Source: an uncultured Lachnospiraceae bacterium
GTDB lineage: Bacteria > Bacillota > Clostridia > Lachnospirales > Lachnospiraceae
Direction: 5' to 3'
Length of the DNA: 15,750 nucleotides
Assembly: GCA_910588895.1 (NCBI GenBank)
Contig: CAJUSS010000083.1
Span: forward strand, 1-15,750
Shown: positions 1 through 8,176 of the stretch, one piece after another
Numbering within the stretch: the stretch's first letter is position 1
Layout: every line of letters begins with the position of its first letter
Made by a program: the position numbers and the translations under genes
The notes under the pieces: model-generated
Seen by the model: the letters and a program-made list of their open reading frames with translations, nothing else
Database searches by the model: none
Told to the model about the DNA's origin: nothing

Positions 1-780
1 ATCCTTTACGGTCATAATCATCTGCTTATGTTTCGGGAGCTGGACGCCCGCCCCGAACTGATAGGCCCCATACCCCGCCGGATCCTCCCGCATCGCCTCC
101 AATGCCGTCACGATCTTAAATACAGACCCCGGCGGGTATAAGCCCTGGGTGGCCCGGTTTAAGAGCTGGGCCTGGTCATTTTCCTCCGACAGCATCCCCT
201 CCCAGGCCGCATCCAGGCTAAAGGGGTTGGGATCGTAGTCCGGCTTGGAGACCATAGCTAAGATCTTTCCGGTATCCGGTTCGATCGCGACCACCGCCCC
301 CTTTCGCTCTCCCAAGGCAGCATAAGCCACCTGCTGCAGCCCTACATCCAATGTGGTCACCAGGTCATCTCCAGGGTCCTTCATGCCTGCGATCTCATCA
401 AACACCTTCTCCAGAAGGCCCACATGGCTGGACAGGAGATAAAAATCCCCCTGGGCCTCCAGACCGGTCTTTCCCTTGGAAGAATGGCCCACCACATGGG
501 CAAAGAGGGCGCCAAAGGGATATATCCGCAGCTCCTCCCCATCTTCCCCCACCACCGTCTCCGCCAGCACCTGACCGTCATCGCTCAAGATCGCTCCTCT
601 TAAGACCTGATCGGAAAAGCGCTCCAGCCTTTTATTGTAGGGGTTATTGATCACATCTTCACTCTCCGCCTGGAGAAAATATCCAAAATATGCCATCATC
701 CCCACCAGCACAGCCAGCACCGAATAGGTCAGAAATAAGATCGACCGGTTGGCTTTGGGGTTCGGATCAGCCTTCTTCAT
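1..780 (-). CDS. Class B penicillin-binding protein (PBP2/PbpA-like transpeptidase), C-terminus outside window
   Basis: Membrane-anchored D,D-transpeptidase that cross-links peptidoglycan as partner of the SEDS glycosyltransferase encoded just upstream. The 260 visible residues begin with a short basic cytoplasmic tail and one membrane segment (about residues 13-37). A compact N-terminal region follows, containing NPYNKR (46-51) and RGAILSDDGQVLAET (61-75), typical of this class. The transpeptidase domain starts near GAVVAIEPDTGKILAM (161-176). The SxxK motif is visible as PPGSVFK, with S219 the expected acyl-enzyme serine and K222 its partner. The later SxN and KTG motifs lie beyond the window edge. 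The start ATG (778-780) overlaps the end of the SEDS gene by 14 nt and is preceded by GAGG six bases upstream, so translational coupling is likely. Short N-terminal domains like this resemble the PbpA type paired with RodA in Gram-positives. A class A enzyme is excluded because no glycosyltransferase domain is present. Confidence 0.93.
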   Translation of the reverse strand, partial: MKKADPNPKANRSILFLTYSVLAVLVGMMAYFGYFLQAESEDVINNPYNKRLERFSDQVLRGAILSDDGQVLAETVVGEDGEELRIYPFGALFAHVVGHSSKGKTGLEAQGDFYLLSSHVGLLEKVFDEIAGMKDPGDDLVTTLDVGLQQVAYAALGERKGAVVAIEPDTGKILAMVSKPDYDPNPFSLDAAWEGMLSEENDQAQLLNRATQGLYPPGSVFKIVTALEAMREDPAGYGAYQFGAGVQLPKHKQMIMTVKD

Positions 781-2089
781 ATTCTTCCTCTTCGTTTTGT
801 TTTAAGATATAAAGCCCCTGGATCACCTGGAAAAGGATGAAGGTGCTCAGGAGCGAGCTGCCGCCGTAGCTGACAAAAGGCAGCGTGACCCCGGTGGAAG
901 GGATGAACTTGATCACGCCGCCCACGGTCAGGATCACCTGGACGATATAGACCACCCCTAAGCCAAAGGCGATCAGCTTAAAGAAGACCGCCTGCATCTT
1001 CCCCGCGATCATCATGAACTGCAAAAAGCAGCCCACGCAGATCAGCAGCACGCACAGGGCAAAGCACCCCCCCAGCTCCTCGGAGATCGCCGCAAAGATG
1101 AAATCCTTTTCCACCACCGGGATCATGTAGGGCATGCCCCGGTACAGCCCCATGCCAAACCATCCGCCTGTGCCGATGGCAAAGAGGGACTGGGCGATCT
1201 GGTAGCCCTTGTTATCGATATCCGACCATGGATCTGCCCAGGCCGCTACCCGGGTCTGCACATGCGGGAACAGGGAATACGCCAAAAAAGCCGCGCTGCA
1301 GCCTGACAGCAGCCCGCCTCCCAGATACAGCCAGTTGGAGGTGGCGATGAACAGCATGAACAGATAGGTGATGAAGAACAGGAGCGCTCCTCCCAAGTCC
1401 CTGGAGACCACCAGGATGATCACATGGGCCGCCGCCACCAGGGTGGTCACCGCCACAGATCTGAAGCTGGTGGAGCGATAGAACATGGCCGCGGTGAAAA
1501 AGACAAAGGTCAGCTTCACAAATTCCGAGGGCTGAAAGGAAAGGCCATGGATCTTTAGGGACAGCTGTGCGCCAAAGGTGGTATTTCCCACGATGCAGAC
1601 CACAAAGAGCAGGATGAGCCCCGCCATCCCGTAGAACCAGGCCCCCCGGCTCAGCTGCCACACATGGTCGATGATGCAGGGAACGATCCAGGTGATCACC
1701 GCCGAGGCCACGATGACGGCAAACTGGCGGACCGCCTTGTCAAAGGAGATCCTGGTGAGCATGATCAGGCCCACGCACAGCAGCATGCAGGCATTGTTCA
1801 CCAAAAGCCGGGACACATTGCGGTAAAACAGCCGGGACAGATAGATGTATAGCAGAAAAAAGAGCACCTGGACCCCATAAAAGGCCAGGACCTTTTCGTC
1901 CCCGGTCTTTAAGTAGATGATCAGATAGGCCAGCAGATGGATCATGAACATGGCCTGGATCTGCCTGGAGCACAGGGTGCGCTTCCGCTTAAGATCCGGC
2001 AGGGAAAAGAAGCGGAAATTAAAATAGGTGTAGCATCCTATCAGGAGGATCATGAGGTATTTTGAGGTTTCGATGATGATATCGATCAT
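767..2089 (-). CDS. SEDS-family peptidoglycan glycosyltransferase (FtsW/RodA/SpoVE-type)
   Basis: Polytopic membrane protein of 440 residues that polymerises lipid II into glycan strands. Hydrophobic segments run from residue 5 to 428. SEDS signatures are present: FQPSEFVKL (185-193), SRDLGG (229-234), EKDFIFA (327-333), whose D329 matches the catalytic aspartate position of RodA/FtsW, and TGVTLPFVSYGGSS (399-412). The C-terminus is a short acidic tail. It is followed with a 14-nt overlap by its probable transpeptidase partner, the usual SEDS/class B PBP pairing. Sequence alone does not tell whether it serves division (FtsW) or elongation (RodA). The ATG start has only a weak ribosome binding site. 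A strong AGGAGG at 2125-2130 lies too far away and instead precedes a four-codon minicistron. An in-frame stop upstream rules out a much longer N-terminus. It is probably transcribed from the zapA promoter through the U32 gene. Confidence 0.93.
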   Translation of the reverse strand: MIDIIIETSKYLMILLIGCYTYFNFRFFSLPDLKRKRTLCSRQIQAMFMIHLLAYLIIYLKTGDEKVLAFYGVQVLFFLLYIYLSRLFYRNVSRLLVNNACMLLCVGLIMLTRISFDKAVRQFAVIVASAVITWIVPCIIDHVWQLSRGAWFYGMAGLILLFVVCIVGNTTFGAQLSLKIHGLSFQPSEFVKLTFVFFTAAMFYRSTSFRSVAVTTLVAAAHVIILVVSRDLGGALLFFITYLFMLFIATSNWLYLGGGLLSGCSAAFLAYSLFPHVQTRVAAWADPWSDIDNKGYQIAQSLFAIGTGGWFGMGLYRGMPYMIPVVEKDFIFAAISEELGGCFALCVLLICVGCFLQFMMIAGKMQAVFFKLIAFGLGVVYIVQVILTVGGVIKFIPSTGVTLPFVSYGGSSLLSTFILFQVIQGLYILKQNEEEEYEEG

Positions 2090-2105
2090 AAACGCTTGCA
2101 GGGCC

Positions 2106-2130
2106 TTAAAATAGCCTCACCCCGCCTCCT
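2106..2130 (-). promoter_or_regulatory. Strong Shine-Dalgarno with four-codon minicistron ahead of the SEDS gene
   Basis: On the minus strand AGGAGG (2125-2130) is followed after four bases by GTG AGG CTA TTT TAA (2106-2120). The stop lies 16 nt upstream of the SEDS start codon, which has no good ribosome binding site of its own. This may be a leader minicistron that delivers ribosomes by reinitiation, or it may be fortuitous. No homology evidence is possible at this length. Confidence 0.25.
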
Positions 2131-2185
2131 TTCGTCCATTTTTACCGATCATACGGGCCGGTCTGCCGAAGATCTTCCTCACCGG

Positions 2186-4516
2186 TCATTCCACGCCTCG
2201 CTTCATATGCCCTCTGGTAAACTCCTTACATGGAGGATCTGCCTGACGGCCGTACCGGAAGCTGTCCGCATAAGCCCGCAGGCATCGCCCTACCTGCTGG
2301 GGAGTTTCCGTCGTGAACTGCAGCCGCAGGGCGGACGGACGGAGCTTTTTGACCTCCTCCTCCAGTCCCAGGAGCATCAGAGGGCTGGCGTTGTAGATCG
2401 TGCTGTAGCAGAAGGTGCAGTGGCTCTTTACCGGCATCTCCTTGCCAGTCCTGTCTTTTAAGACCGATATCCTTTCATCCGGCCCCGCCCCGCCACGGCC
2501 TCCTCTTTCACGGATACAGCCGCCGATGGTCTTTCGAACGCACTGGGCAGACACCATCATAGGCAGTGCCCCGTACACTAAAAGCTCCTGACCGGCACAG
2601 CCCATCTCCAAAAGCTCATGGATGTTCAGCTCCACAGGCATTGTGATCCGCTCCGGACCCTCCTCCAAGAGCACCTGCGCTGCCAGATGGTTCCAGGTAT
2701 AGAGGGAATGATCCAAGATCGCCCCTTGTGTTCCTCCTATGGCCTCTCTCCCAAGCTCCTTTAACCAGCCTGATCCTTCTAGGTCACGCACCACCGCGCC
2801 GTCAAAGCCAGCCTCCAGCCACTCCTTTTTCTTTGCGTGAAAATATCGGGCAGCCTCCTGCCGGAAGATGTGGGGCAGCATCAGGCGGCATCTCTTACCG
2901 GCCTGATGGCAGGCATCCGCCACATCCGCCCAGCAGCCTGCCGGGTATCCGTCCGCATCGATATAGATCTCATCCACATCTGGATCTGCCAGTGCAGGGG
3001 CAAGCTGCTCTCTTTCCTCAAGAGAGGCCGCCAGGAGCACAGACGCCGCCTCCTGTCCGGAAGGTCTTTTGTCCTCATCCTTAGCTTGTACTGCTTCCGA
3101 TGTTTTTATTTCTGCTTTTGAGATGTGCGGCCGCTTTTCTTCCAATATCGCCTTTTCCAGAGCTTTCAGCCCCATCCGGCGCAGTTCATTTAAGGCCTGT
3201 ATCGGCATAAAGATATCTCCGGCGATCGAAACGTCCAGGCTGGTGAGATAAAACGGGCTGTTCCCCGTCTTTCCCAGCTGCTTTTCCACCTTTTCCCTGG
3301 ACAAAGGCTGGCTCACCGCCTTCTGCACCATCTGTCCATAGACTGTGACCGCCCGCTCTTTTCCATCTCCATCTGTCATCCGCAAGGTCAAACTGGCTTC
3401 TTTTCCCGGCTCCAGGACCGCCTTCCCCTCTATCGGTCTCTGCAGCTCTTTCTCGATATACGCCTTATCCAGCCAGGCCAAAAACCCCTGGTCTTCCTTC
3501 CGGAAAGCCGGCTTTTCTCCCAGAGACACCATGTCCCGGCCATTGTGCTGCCCATAATATCCTTCTGTAAAGCCGCCCCGGTCAAAAAGGCCCAGCAAAC
3601 GCTCCTTATCCGCCGGATCCACCTGCCAGTCCCTGCCGCCCCGGGCCAGATAGCGGTCCACATAGCTTTTGTAGATGCTCACCACCCCGGCCGTATAGCG
3701 GGGACTCTTCATGCGCCCCTCGATCTTCAGCGAACAGACCCCTGCCTCTATGATCTGGGGAAGGATATCCAATGTACACAGGTCTTTTAAGTTGAGGACA
3801 TACTGCGCCTTTTCTCGTTTAGCTTTTTTAGATCTTCTATCCGGACTTTTGCTGCCGTCCAGGCCGCACCTGTCCAACACAGTATACGGCAGACGGCAGG
3901 GCTGGGCGCACCGTCCCCGGTTGCCGCTCCTCCCTCCGATCAGGCTGCTCATCAGGCATTGTCCGGAATAGCAGTAGCACAGCGCTCCATGGACGAAGCT
4001 CTCGATCTCTATGTCCACTTGACTCTTGATCTGGCGGATCTCCTCCAAGGACGCTTCCCTGGCGATCACGATCCGGCTGGCGCCCAGCTCCTTTAACTTC
4101 CTGGCTCCGTTCACGCCTACGATCGTCATCTGGGTACTGGCATGGAGTGGCAGCCCCGGGAAATGCTCCCTCATGAACGCCATAGCCCCCAGATCCTGGA
4201 CGATCGCTCCATCCAGCCCTCGCTTATAGTAGGGTTCCAGATAGCTGTAGAGCTCCCTCAGCTCCCGCTCCTTGAACAAGGTGTTCACCGTCATATACAG
4301 CCGCCGTCCATGGAGATGGGCATAGTCGATCGCCTGGCACATCCTGTCCTCCTCCAGGTTATCCGCGTAAGCTCTGGCACCGAAACGGCTGCCGCCGATA
4401 TAGACTGCGTCTGCCCCCGCGGCAAAAGCCGCTTTCATGCTCTCATACGAACCAGCCGGAGCCAGCAGCTCGATCCGCCCGGTCCTTCCCGTGTCCTTCT
4501 CCATGTCCATCCCCAT
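2186..4516 (-). CDS. U32 'peptidase' family protein with DUF3656-type region (RlhA-like)
   Basis: A 776-residue protein. The N-terminal U32 domain (about 14-290) opens with ELLAPAGSYESMKAAFAAGA and carries the family signature at 173-211, with SFVHGALCYCYSG, NRGRC and QPCR; these cysteines (including C180, C182, C187, C203, C207) probably bind an Fe-S cluster. It continues with LNLKDLCTLD and SLKIEGRMKSPRY. A DUF3656-like segment follows (about 360-460, with LGKTGNSPF and ALNELRR). The C-terminal region (490-776) has further cysteines (C659, C667, C700, C703) and ends in FTRGHMKRGVE. Members are annotated as peptidases, but E. coli RlhA of this architecture hydroxylates C2501 of 23S rRNA, and TrhP/YegQ acts on tRNA. 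RNA hydroxylation is therefore the likelier role. GGA six to seven bases before the first ATG supports that start over Met3 or Met5. It sits between zapA and the SEDS gene. Confidence 0.88.
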   Translation of the reverse strand: MGMDMEKDTGRTGRIELLAPAGSYESMKAAFAAGADAVYIGGSRFGARAYADNLEEDRMCQAIDYAHLHGRRLYMTVNTLFKERELRELYSYLEPYYKRGLDGAIVQDLGAMAFMREHFPGLPLHASTQMTIVGVNGARKLKELGASRIVIAREASLEEIRQIKSQVDIEIESFVHGALCYCYSGQCLMSSLIGGRSGNRGRCAQPCRLPYTVLDRCGLDGSKSPDRRSKKAKREKAQYVLNLKDLCTLDILPQIIEAGVCSLKIEGRMKSPRYTAGVVSIYKSYVDRYLARGGRDWQVDPADKERLLGLFDRGGFTEGYYGQHNGRDMVSLGEKPAFRKEDQGFLAWLDKAYIEKELQRPIEGKAVLEPGKEASLTLRMTDGDGKERAVTVYGQMVQKAVSQPLSREKVEKQLGKTGNSPFYLTSLDVSIAGDIFMPIQALNELRRMGLKALEKAILEEKRPHISKAEIKTSEAVQAKDEDKRPSGQEAASVLLAASLEEREQLAPALADPDVDEIYIDADGYPAGCWADVADACHQAGKRCRLMLPHIFRQEAARYFHAKKKEWLEAGFDGAVVRDLEGSGWLKELGREAIGGTQGAILDHSLYTWNHLAAQVLLEEGPERITMPVELNIHELLEMGCAGQELLVYGALPMMVSAQCVRKTIGGCIRERGGRGGAGPDERISVLKDRTGKEMPVKSHCTFCYSTIYNASPLMLLGLEEEVKKLRPSALRLQFTTETPQQVGRCLRAYADSFRYGRQADPPCKEFTRGHMKRGVE

Positions 4517-4575
4517 GCTCTTTCCTTATCTTCTTTCCTTTTGCTCTAAACCTTCCCGCAAAACCAAGTAAAGGA

Positions 4576-4593
4576 TGTCTCACTGCTGAGACA
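4576..4593 (-). other. Stem-loop between zapA and the U32 gene
   Basis: A perfect 7-bp inverted repeat with a 4-nt loop (TGTCTCA/TGAGACA, stem 4576-4582 and 4587-4593) lies in the 86-nt gap after zapA. On the minus strand it is followed only by an interrupted T-rich stretch (TCCTTTACTTGGTTTT), so it is at best a weak terminator or attenuator, or an mRNA-stability hairpin within the operon. Confidence 0.4.
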
Positions 4594-4602
4594 CCCCTCC
4601 AG

Positions 4603-5289
4603 TCACCTTCTTGTCTGACGGCCTCTGCTCTGCTGGGCCGTCCGATCGCTCAAAAGCCGCTCCGTAGCCGCCTTGGCCGCCTGGATCGCCTTCTGCTTCT
4701 CCATCTCGTCCTTATCCCAATGCTTGTCTTCCTGTACCGTCTCCATATCTTCTGCCAAAGCCTCACCCTTCAAAAACTCCGGCTCCGAGGCTGTAGCCGC
4801 TGACTGCATCAGGGATAAGCCCACCTCCGGCTCGGATATCTGCCGGGCCACCGAATCCGTGCCCTGCCAGATCGTAGGGCCTATGTTCTGTCCGGATGCC
4901 CGTCTGGAGGATTGTCTCGTCCTGCGCTCCTTATCCTGGAGAGCGCTCTCCAGCTCCAAGATCCTGGCCTGGGCCTCCTCCAGCTTCATCTGCGTATTGA
5001 TCAGCTCATGCTTGATCCCATAGATATCCCGCTCGGTCTCTTCCTTCTGCCGCTTCAAAAGCTCGGCCATCTCCCTGGCCTTAAAATAGTCATCCGCCAG
5101 ATTGATCTGGAGCATGACGATCTGATAGTCATCCTTCTGCTTTAAAAAACCGGGTTGGCTGCGCAGCTCCATCTGCTTGCGGTTCACATGGTCCGCCACC
5201 CTCTGGATATAGCTGATATCCTCTGCCCCGCCTATGGTATATATCTTTCCATCTATCAAAACTTCCGCATAATTTTTCTTAAGATCCAC
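4603..5289 (-). CDS. zapA: Cell division protein ZapA with long C-terminal tail
   Basis: Cytoplasmic FtsZ-associated protein that promotes Z-ring bundling. The N-terminal ZapA domain (about 1-75) shows the typical beta-strand start VLIDGKIYTIGG (11-22), DISYIQRVADHVNRK and LQINLADDYFKA. A heptad-rich coiled coil rich in E, K and Q extends to about residue 125. The remaining 100 residues are a low-complexity, charged and probably disordered tail ending in RGRQTRR. At 228 residues it is about twice the length of enterobacterial ZapA; long tails are common in clostridial versions. The start is GTG (5287-5289), supported by AGGAGA about seven bases upstream. The next in-frame methionine would remove the first strand. 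It is the first gene after a strong promoter at 5369-5397 and leads the U32, SEDS and PBP genes. Confidence 0.9.
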   Translation of the reverse strand: MDLKKNYAEVLIDGKIYTIGGAEDISYIQRVADHVNRKQMELRSQPGFLKQKDDYQIVMLQINLADDYFKAREMAELLKRQKEETERDIYGIKHELINTQMKLEEAQARILELESALQDKERRTRQSSRRASGQNIGPTIWQGTDSVARQISEPEVGLSLMQSAATASEPEFLKGEALAEDMETVQEDKHWDKDEMEKQKAIQAAKAATERLLSDRTAQQSRGRQTRR

Positions 5290-5368
5290 TTTTATCTCTC
5301 CTCATCTCGGAGCCTGTTTTCTCTTCTCTTGTCATCTGTGCAGCTTGGTATAGTGCTGCTCATTATCA

Positions 5369-5397
5369 AGTATAATCGATGCAGGGAAAAATGGCAA
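5369..5397 (-). promoter_or_regulatory. Sigma-A-type promoter for zapA
   Basis: On the minus strand TTGCCA (5392-5397) and TATACT (5369-5374) are separated by exactly 17 bases. Transcription would start near 5362, giving a leader of about 73 nt before the zapA GTG. A T-run follows the -35 box in the spacer. This makes zapA and its downstream genes independent of the preceding NTPase module. Confidence 0.8.
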
Positions 5398-5465
5398 GAT
5401 AAAAACGCACTTTATCTCCAGCAAAAACCCCTATATTTTACAGGCCGACAGGATGTAGCTCATTG

Positions 5466-5482
5466 GATCTATAACATAGATC
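5466..5482 (-). other. AT-rich hairpin after the NTPase gene
   Basis: A perfect 7-bp inverted repeat with a 3-nt loop (GATCTAT/ATAGATC) lies 21 nt past the stop codon of the tandem-NTPase gene. It has no following T-tract, so it is a weak candidate for the 3' end of the module's transcript. No better terminator is visible before the zapA promoter. Confidence 0.25.
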
Positions 5483-5502
5483 GACGGATCGCCACACTGG
5501 AT

Positions 5503-8172
5503 CTATCGAAGTAATAGTGAAAGTACTTTCGGCCTTGCACCCTTTCCATATTTAAATTTCAAAGCATGTCTTATTATCTCCGGCAGATAATATCTATCAT
5601 TTTCTATCCTTAGATATCCCTCCTGTTTCATGAGCTTTTCCTCAGCTTGTGTAAGATCAAATGTATCACTGTGGAATGGCAGCACCTTTTTTTCGGCAGG
5701 CGCACGCTCTAATCTGTCCAGTATCGGGCCGAGCGCCTTTATCTCCTGTCTGATCTCACTTATCTTCCCATTCGAGCAATCCGATACTGCCTTTTTGATC
5801 TCTGTCGGCATCAGGTAGCGGTCAGGATAGATCGTTTTCCCAGGATCTATGGTAGCTTTTTCTAAAAATCGGATCATATCGCGGGCCTGTAATTGCCCGT
5901 TAAAATCCGACAATGCCGCTAAGATCCATCTTGAAGAGTTTGCCTCATTCGATGTTGCTCTGCCTAGCTTGATCCCCCATAATCCATTCAGAGTATGGTC
6001 GATCATCTCTCTCGATGCCATCTCGATCGCCACATCTTCGTGATAAAAGTCCGGAACGACCTGACTGACCATCCAGATCACCAGCCTTAACGCCTCTGTA
6101 CTTGACCATTTTAATTCCATAGGGTCGTATAAAGAATTAAATTGTTCAAAATTTACAGTTATCGAATCGCGCACCATATCTTTTCTTATAAATACCATCA
6201 GTCCCAGAGCTTCATATTTTGTCTTTATCTCATTGATCATATCTCGGCATAATACCATTATCGCTTTTTTCTCGGTCTCTGAAGCGATCGTTCGAGAAAA
6301 TATCTCCTCTAGACCATCGATCAAAAATACAAGCCCTATCCGTTTCTCTTTTAGGTCGTCATCCAACTCTTCCAGTGTCGGATAGGCATTTTGAAACGTA
6401 TTTAAGATGACTTTTTGCCAGATACTTTTCCACTCTAAAGGATCATGGTCTTCTCTTATATATCGCAATAAGATATCTTTATTATCTGTGCAGACAGAAT
6501 TTTTTATCTTCCCATGTAAACCATGATCATTCCAATTTTGTATGGCATCTTCGATGATCGAATGAAAACCAACCGCATTACTCGATGCGAGCAGCGGGAC
6601 TGTTAAGACAGACCGGTCTGTCCCTTCTGCTTTCTTAACCTCTTTTTTATCTATATCTGCAACAAATCTTTCCCAAGACCGGCCTCTCAATATCTCTCTA
6701 TATAAAAAGGTCTTTCCTGCACCTTTTGCACCCATGATCACTGTGTTAGGGATGCTGTTATCATATTTCCGGATCAGGTTCTTGATCGTATCGGTCATCA
6801 GCACTTCAAGGGCGCCGTTTCCTTCTGCAGTGATCTGCTTTTTGGCAAAAGCATGGAGGTTCCGTATCACCTGCTCCCTGTCTATCCTATTTTCGGTTTG
6901 TTGCACCTCTTTTTGAGGGATATAACTACTTTGGACGATCTTTTCTATGTTTTTATAAAAATCTCTCCCATTTAGATTTTTCATTATCTTCTGTAAAGAT
7001 GTCAAATGTACAAGTTCACTTGCAAATGGGAGTTCGGTCACGATATCATCCGTGATCGACATGTTTTCATCCGTTTTCGATCGATCGTAAACAGCGACCA
7101 GCTTACTGATGATATCCGTGGTATCCAGCCCTTCCGGCCCCATGGTCAATAAGATCTCCGGTATCTTTGAATTTTCATTTAATGGCAACCCTTTGTTCAA
7201 TTGCTCCAATATAAGCTCTGTACCCTTAACGGATTGATAAGACGTTGATGTGACCAGATATTTTTTCACTCGCGGATCGAATAACAAAGGTGAGGATAGC
7301 CCGCTCAATCCCGCGCGCAGATCCACCAATACAAGGTCTGCATCTACCGTTTCTCCTAATCTCGACAGTACTTCTGCCAAAACATATTTTTTATCATAAC
7401 TTTGCGCAAGGCTTTCTGGACTTGCATACATATCCAATAACTGTTCTATATAACGATAGGCCGGCAAAACGATATGCTCGACCATGCTTTTTTCCGTTTC
7501 AACCTTGATGATCGATCTTGAGACCTTATCTGCTGTCGATCGGATCATTTCATCGATGTCATCTTTTTCCTGTATCACTTCCAGAAGATCCAAAAAGCTA
7601 AATCCCTCTTCTGCCTCCCCTGCTGTCAGCCAAGTGATGCCAGGAGCCTCCAGATCCGCATCTACGATGAGAAGCTTTTTCTTATTTTTCGGATCATTGA
7701 GTGCAGACCATGCTTTGACAAAAGCTAACAGAGACAGTGTGCGTCCTACTCCGCCTTTATAAGAATGAAATGCAAGTACCGGCGCTCCTGGCAATTCCTT
7801 CTCCAACATCTCTGTCTGATATGCCGATCTCTGATATAATATATTTTGAAATAGCGGCATCACCACATCTTGCCGCTTTTCTTCTTCCCCTTCTTCAAAA
7901 ACAACATCCAGAGCCCCATCCGGCAAGGCCAACCAGATCTTTTTACCCTCATGGTCATATCGTTCTCCCAAAAAGCCATGTAAGATATCTTCTATCTTCG
8001 AGTCAACCGCCAACTCTTTGTTCAGATAGATATAGATCTCATCTGCATATATCTCCACATCAAGGATCACATTTTCCCACTTATCTTTATTTAATAGAAA
8101 GGCCCTTTCAACATCTTTCCATGTATACAAGAAAAAGCTTCTTTCCCCACTCTCCCATACAGATCCCTGCAT
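5503..8172 (-). CDS. Tandem NTPase: MinD/ParA-like KGGVGRT ATPase fused to AAA/STAND-like P-loop domain
   Basis: Large cytoplasmic protein (889 residues) of unknown function; no signal peptide or membrane segment is visible. Residues 1-125 form an unrecognised alpha/beta region. A MinD/ParA-like domain follows with a deviant Walker A, SYKGGVGRT (137-145), a second motif LLIVDADLEAPG (167-178) and Walker B LVLVDLRAG (280-288). After a linker comes a second NTPase domain with Walker A GAKGAGKT (481-488), Walker B LVFLIDGLEE (614-623, with D619 and acidic E622/E623) and a possible sensor at MVFIRKDM (659-666). The C-terminus (about 839-875) looks like a winged helix. The ATG lies 4 nt after the stop of the small HEPN-like gene, with a GGGGAGGGG site inside that gene, so the two are probably translated together. 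Base composition is uneven but AT-richer than flanking genes: three hand-counted 60-nt lines gave 33, 43 and 50 percent GC, against 53 and 70 percent in ruvB and hydE lines. A defence or conflict NTPase is my best guess; plasmid partitioning is unlikely because no ParB or parS is present. Confidence 0.85.
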   Translation of the reverse strand: MQGSVWESGERSFFLYTWKDVERAFLLNKDKWENVILDVEIYADEIYIYLNKELAVDSKIEDILHGFLGERYDHEGKKIWLALPDGALDVVFEEGEEEKRQDVVMPLFQNILYQRSAYQTEMLEKELPGAPVLAFHSYKGGVGRTLSLLAFVKAWSALNDPKNKKKLLIVDADLEAPGITWLTAGEAEEGFSFLDLLEVIQEKDDIDEMIRSTADKVSRSIIKVETEKSMVEHIVLPAYRYIEQLLDMYASPESLAQSYDKKYVLAEVLSRLGETVDADLVLVDLRAGLSGLSSPLLFDPRVKKYLVTSTSYQSVKGTELILEQLNKGLPLNENSKIPEILLTMGPEGLDTTDIISKLVAVYDRSKTDENMSITDDIVTELPFASELVHLTSLQKIMKNLNGRDFYKNIEKIVQSSYIPQKEVQQTENRIDREQVIRNLHAFAKKQITAEGNGALEVLMTDTIKNLIRKYDNSIPNTVIMGAKGAGKTFLYREILRGRSWERFVADIDKKEVKKAEGTDRSVLTVPLLASSNAVGFHSIIEDAIQNWNDHGLHGKIKNSVCTDNKDILLRYIREDHDPLEWKSIWQKVILNTFQNAYPTLEELDDDLKEKRIGLVFLIDGLEEIFSRTIASETEKKAIMVLCRDMINEIKTKYEALGLMVFIRKDMVRDSITVNFEQFNSLYDPMELKWSSTEALRLVIWMVSQVVPDFYHEDVAIEMASREMIDHTLNGLWGIKLGRATSNEANSSRWILAALSDFNGQLQARDMIRFLEKATIDPGKTIYPDRYLMPTEIKKAVSDCSNGKISEIRQEIKALGPILDRLERAPAEKKVLPFHSDTFDLTQAEEKLMKQEGYLRIENDRYYLPEIIRHALKFKYGKGARPKVLSLLLR

Positions 8173-8176
8173 CTAT

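Noticed and set aside
5449..5490. Plus-strand stretch resembling the start of a tRNA (TGTAGCTCATTGG followed by a hairpin), a possible integration scar beside the NTPase module
   Set aside because: No acceptor stem, anticodon arm of correct size or T-arm sequence can be formed; the resemblance is limited to the short TAGCTCA element.
5503..8172. Plasmid-type ParA partitioning gene
   Set aside because: No ParB-like gene or parS-like repeats are adjacent, and the protein is far larger with a second NTPase domain.
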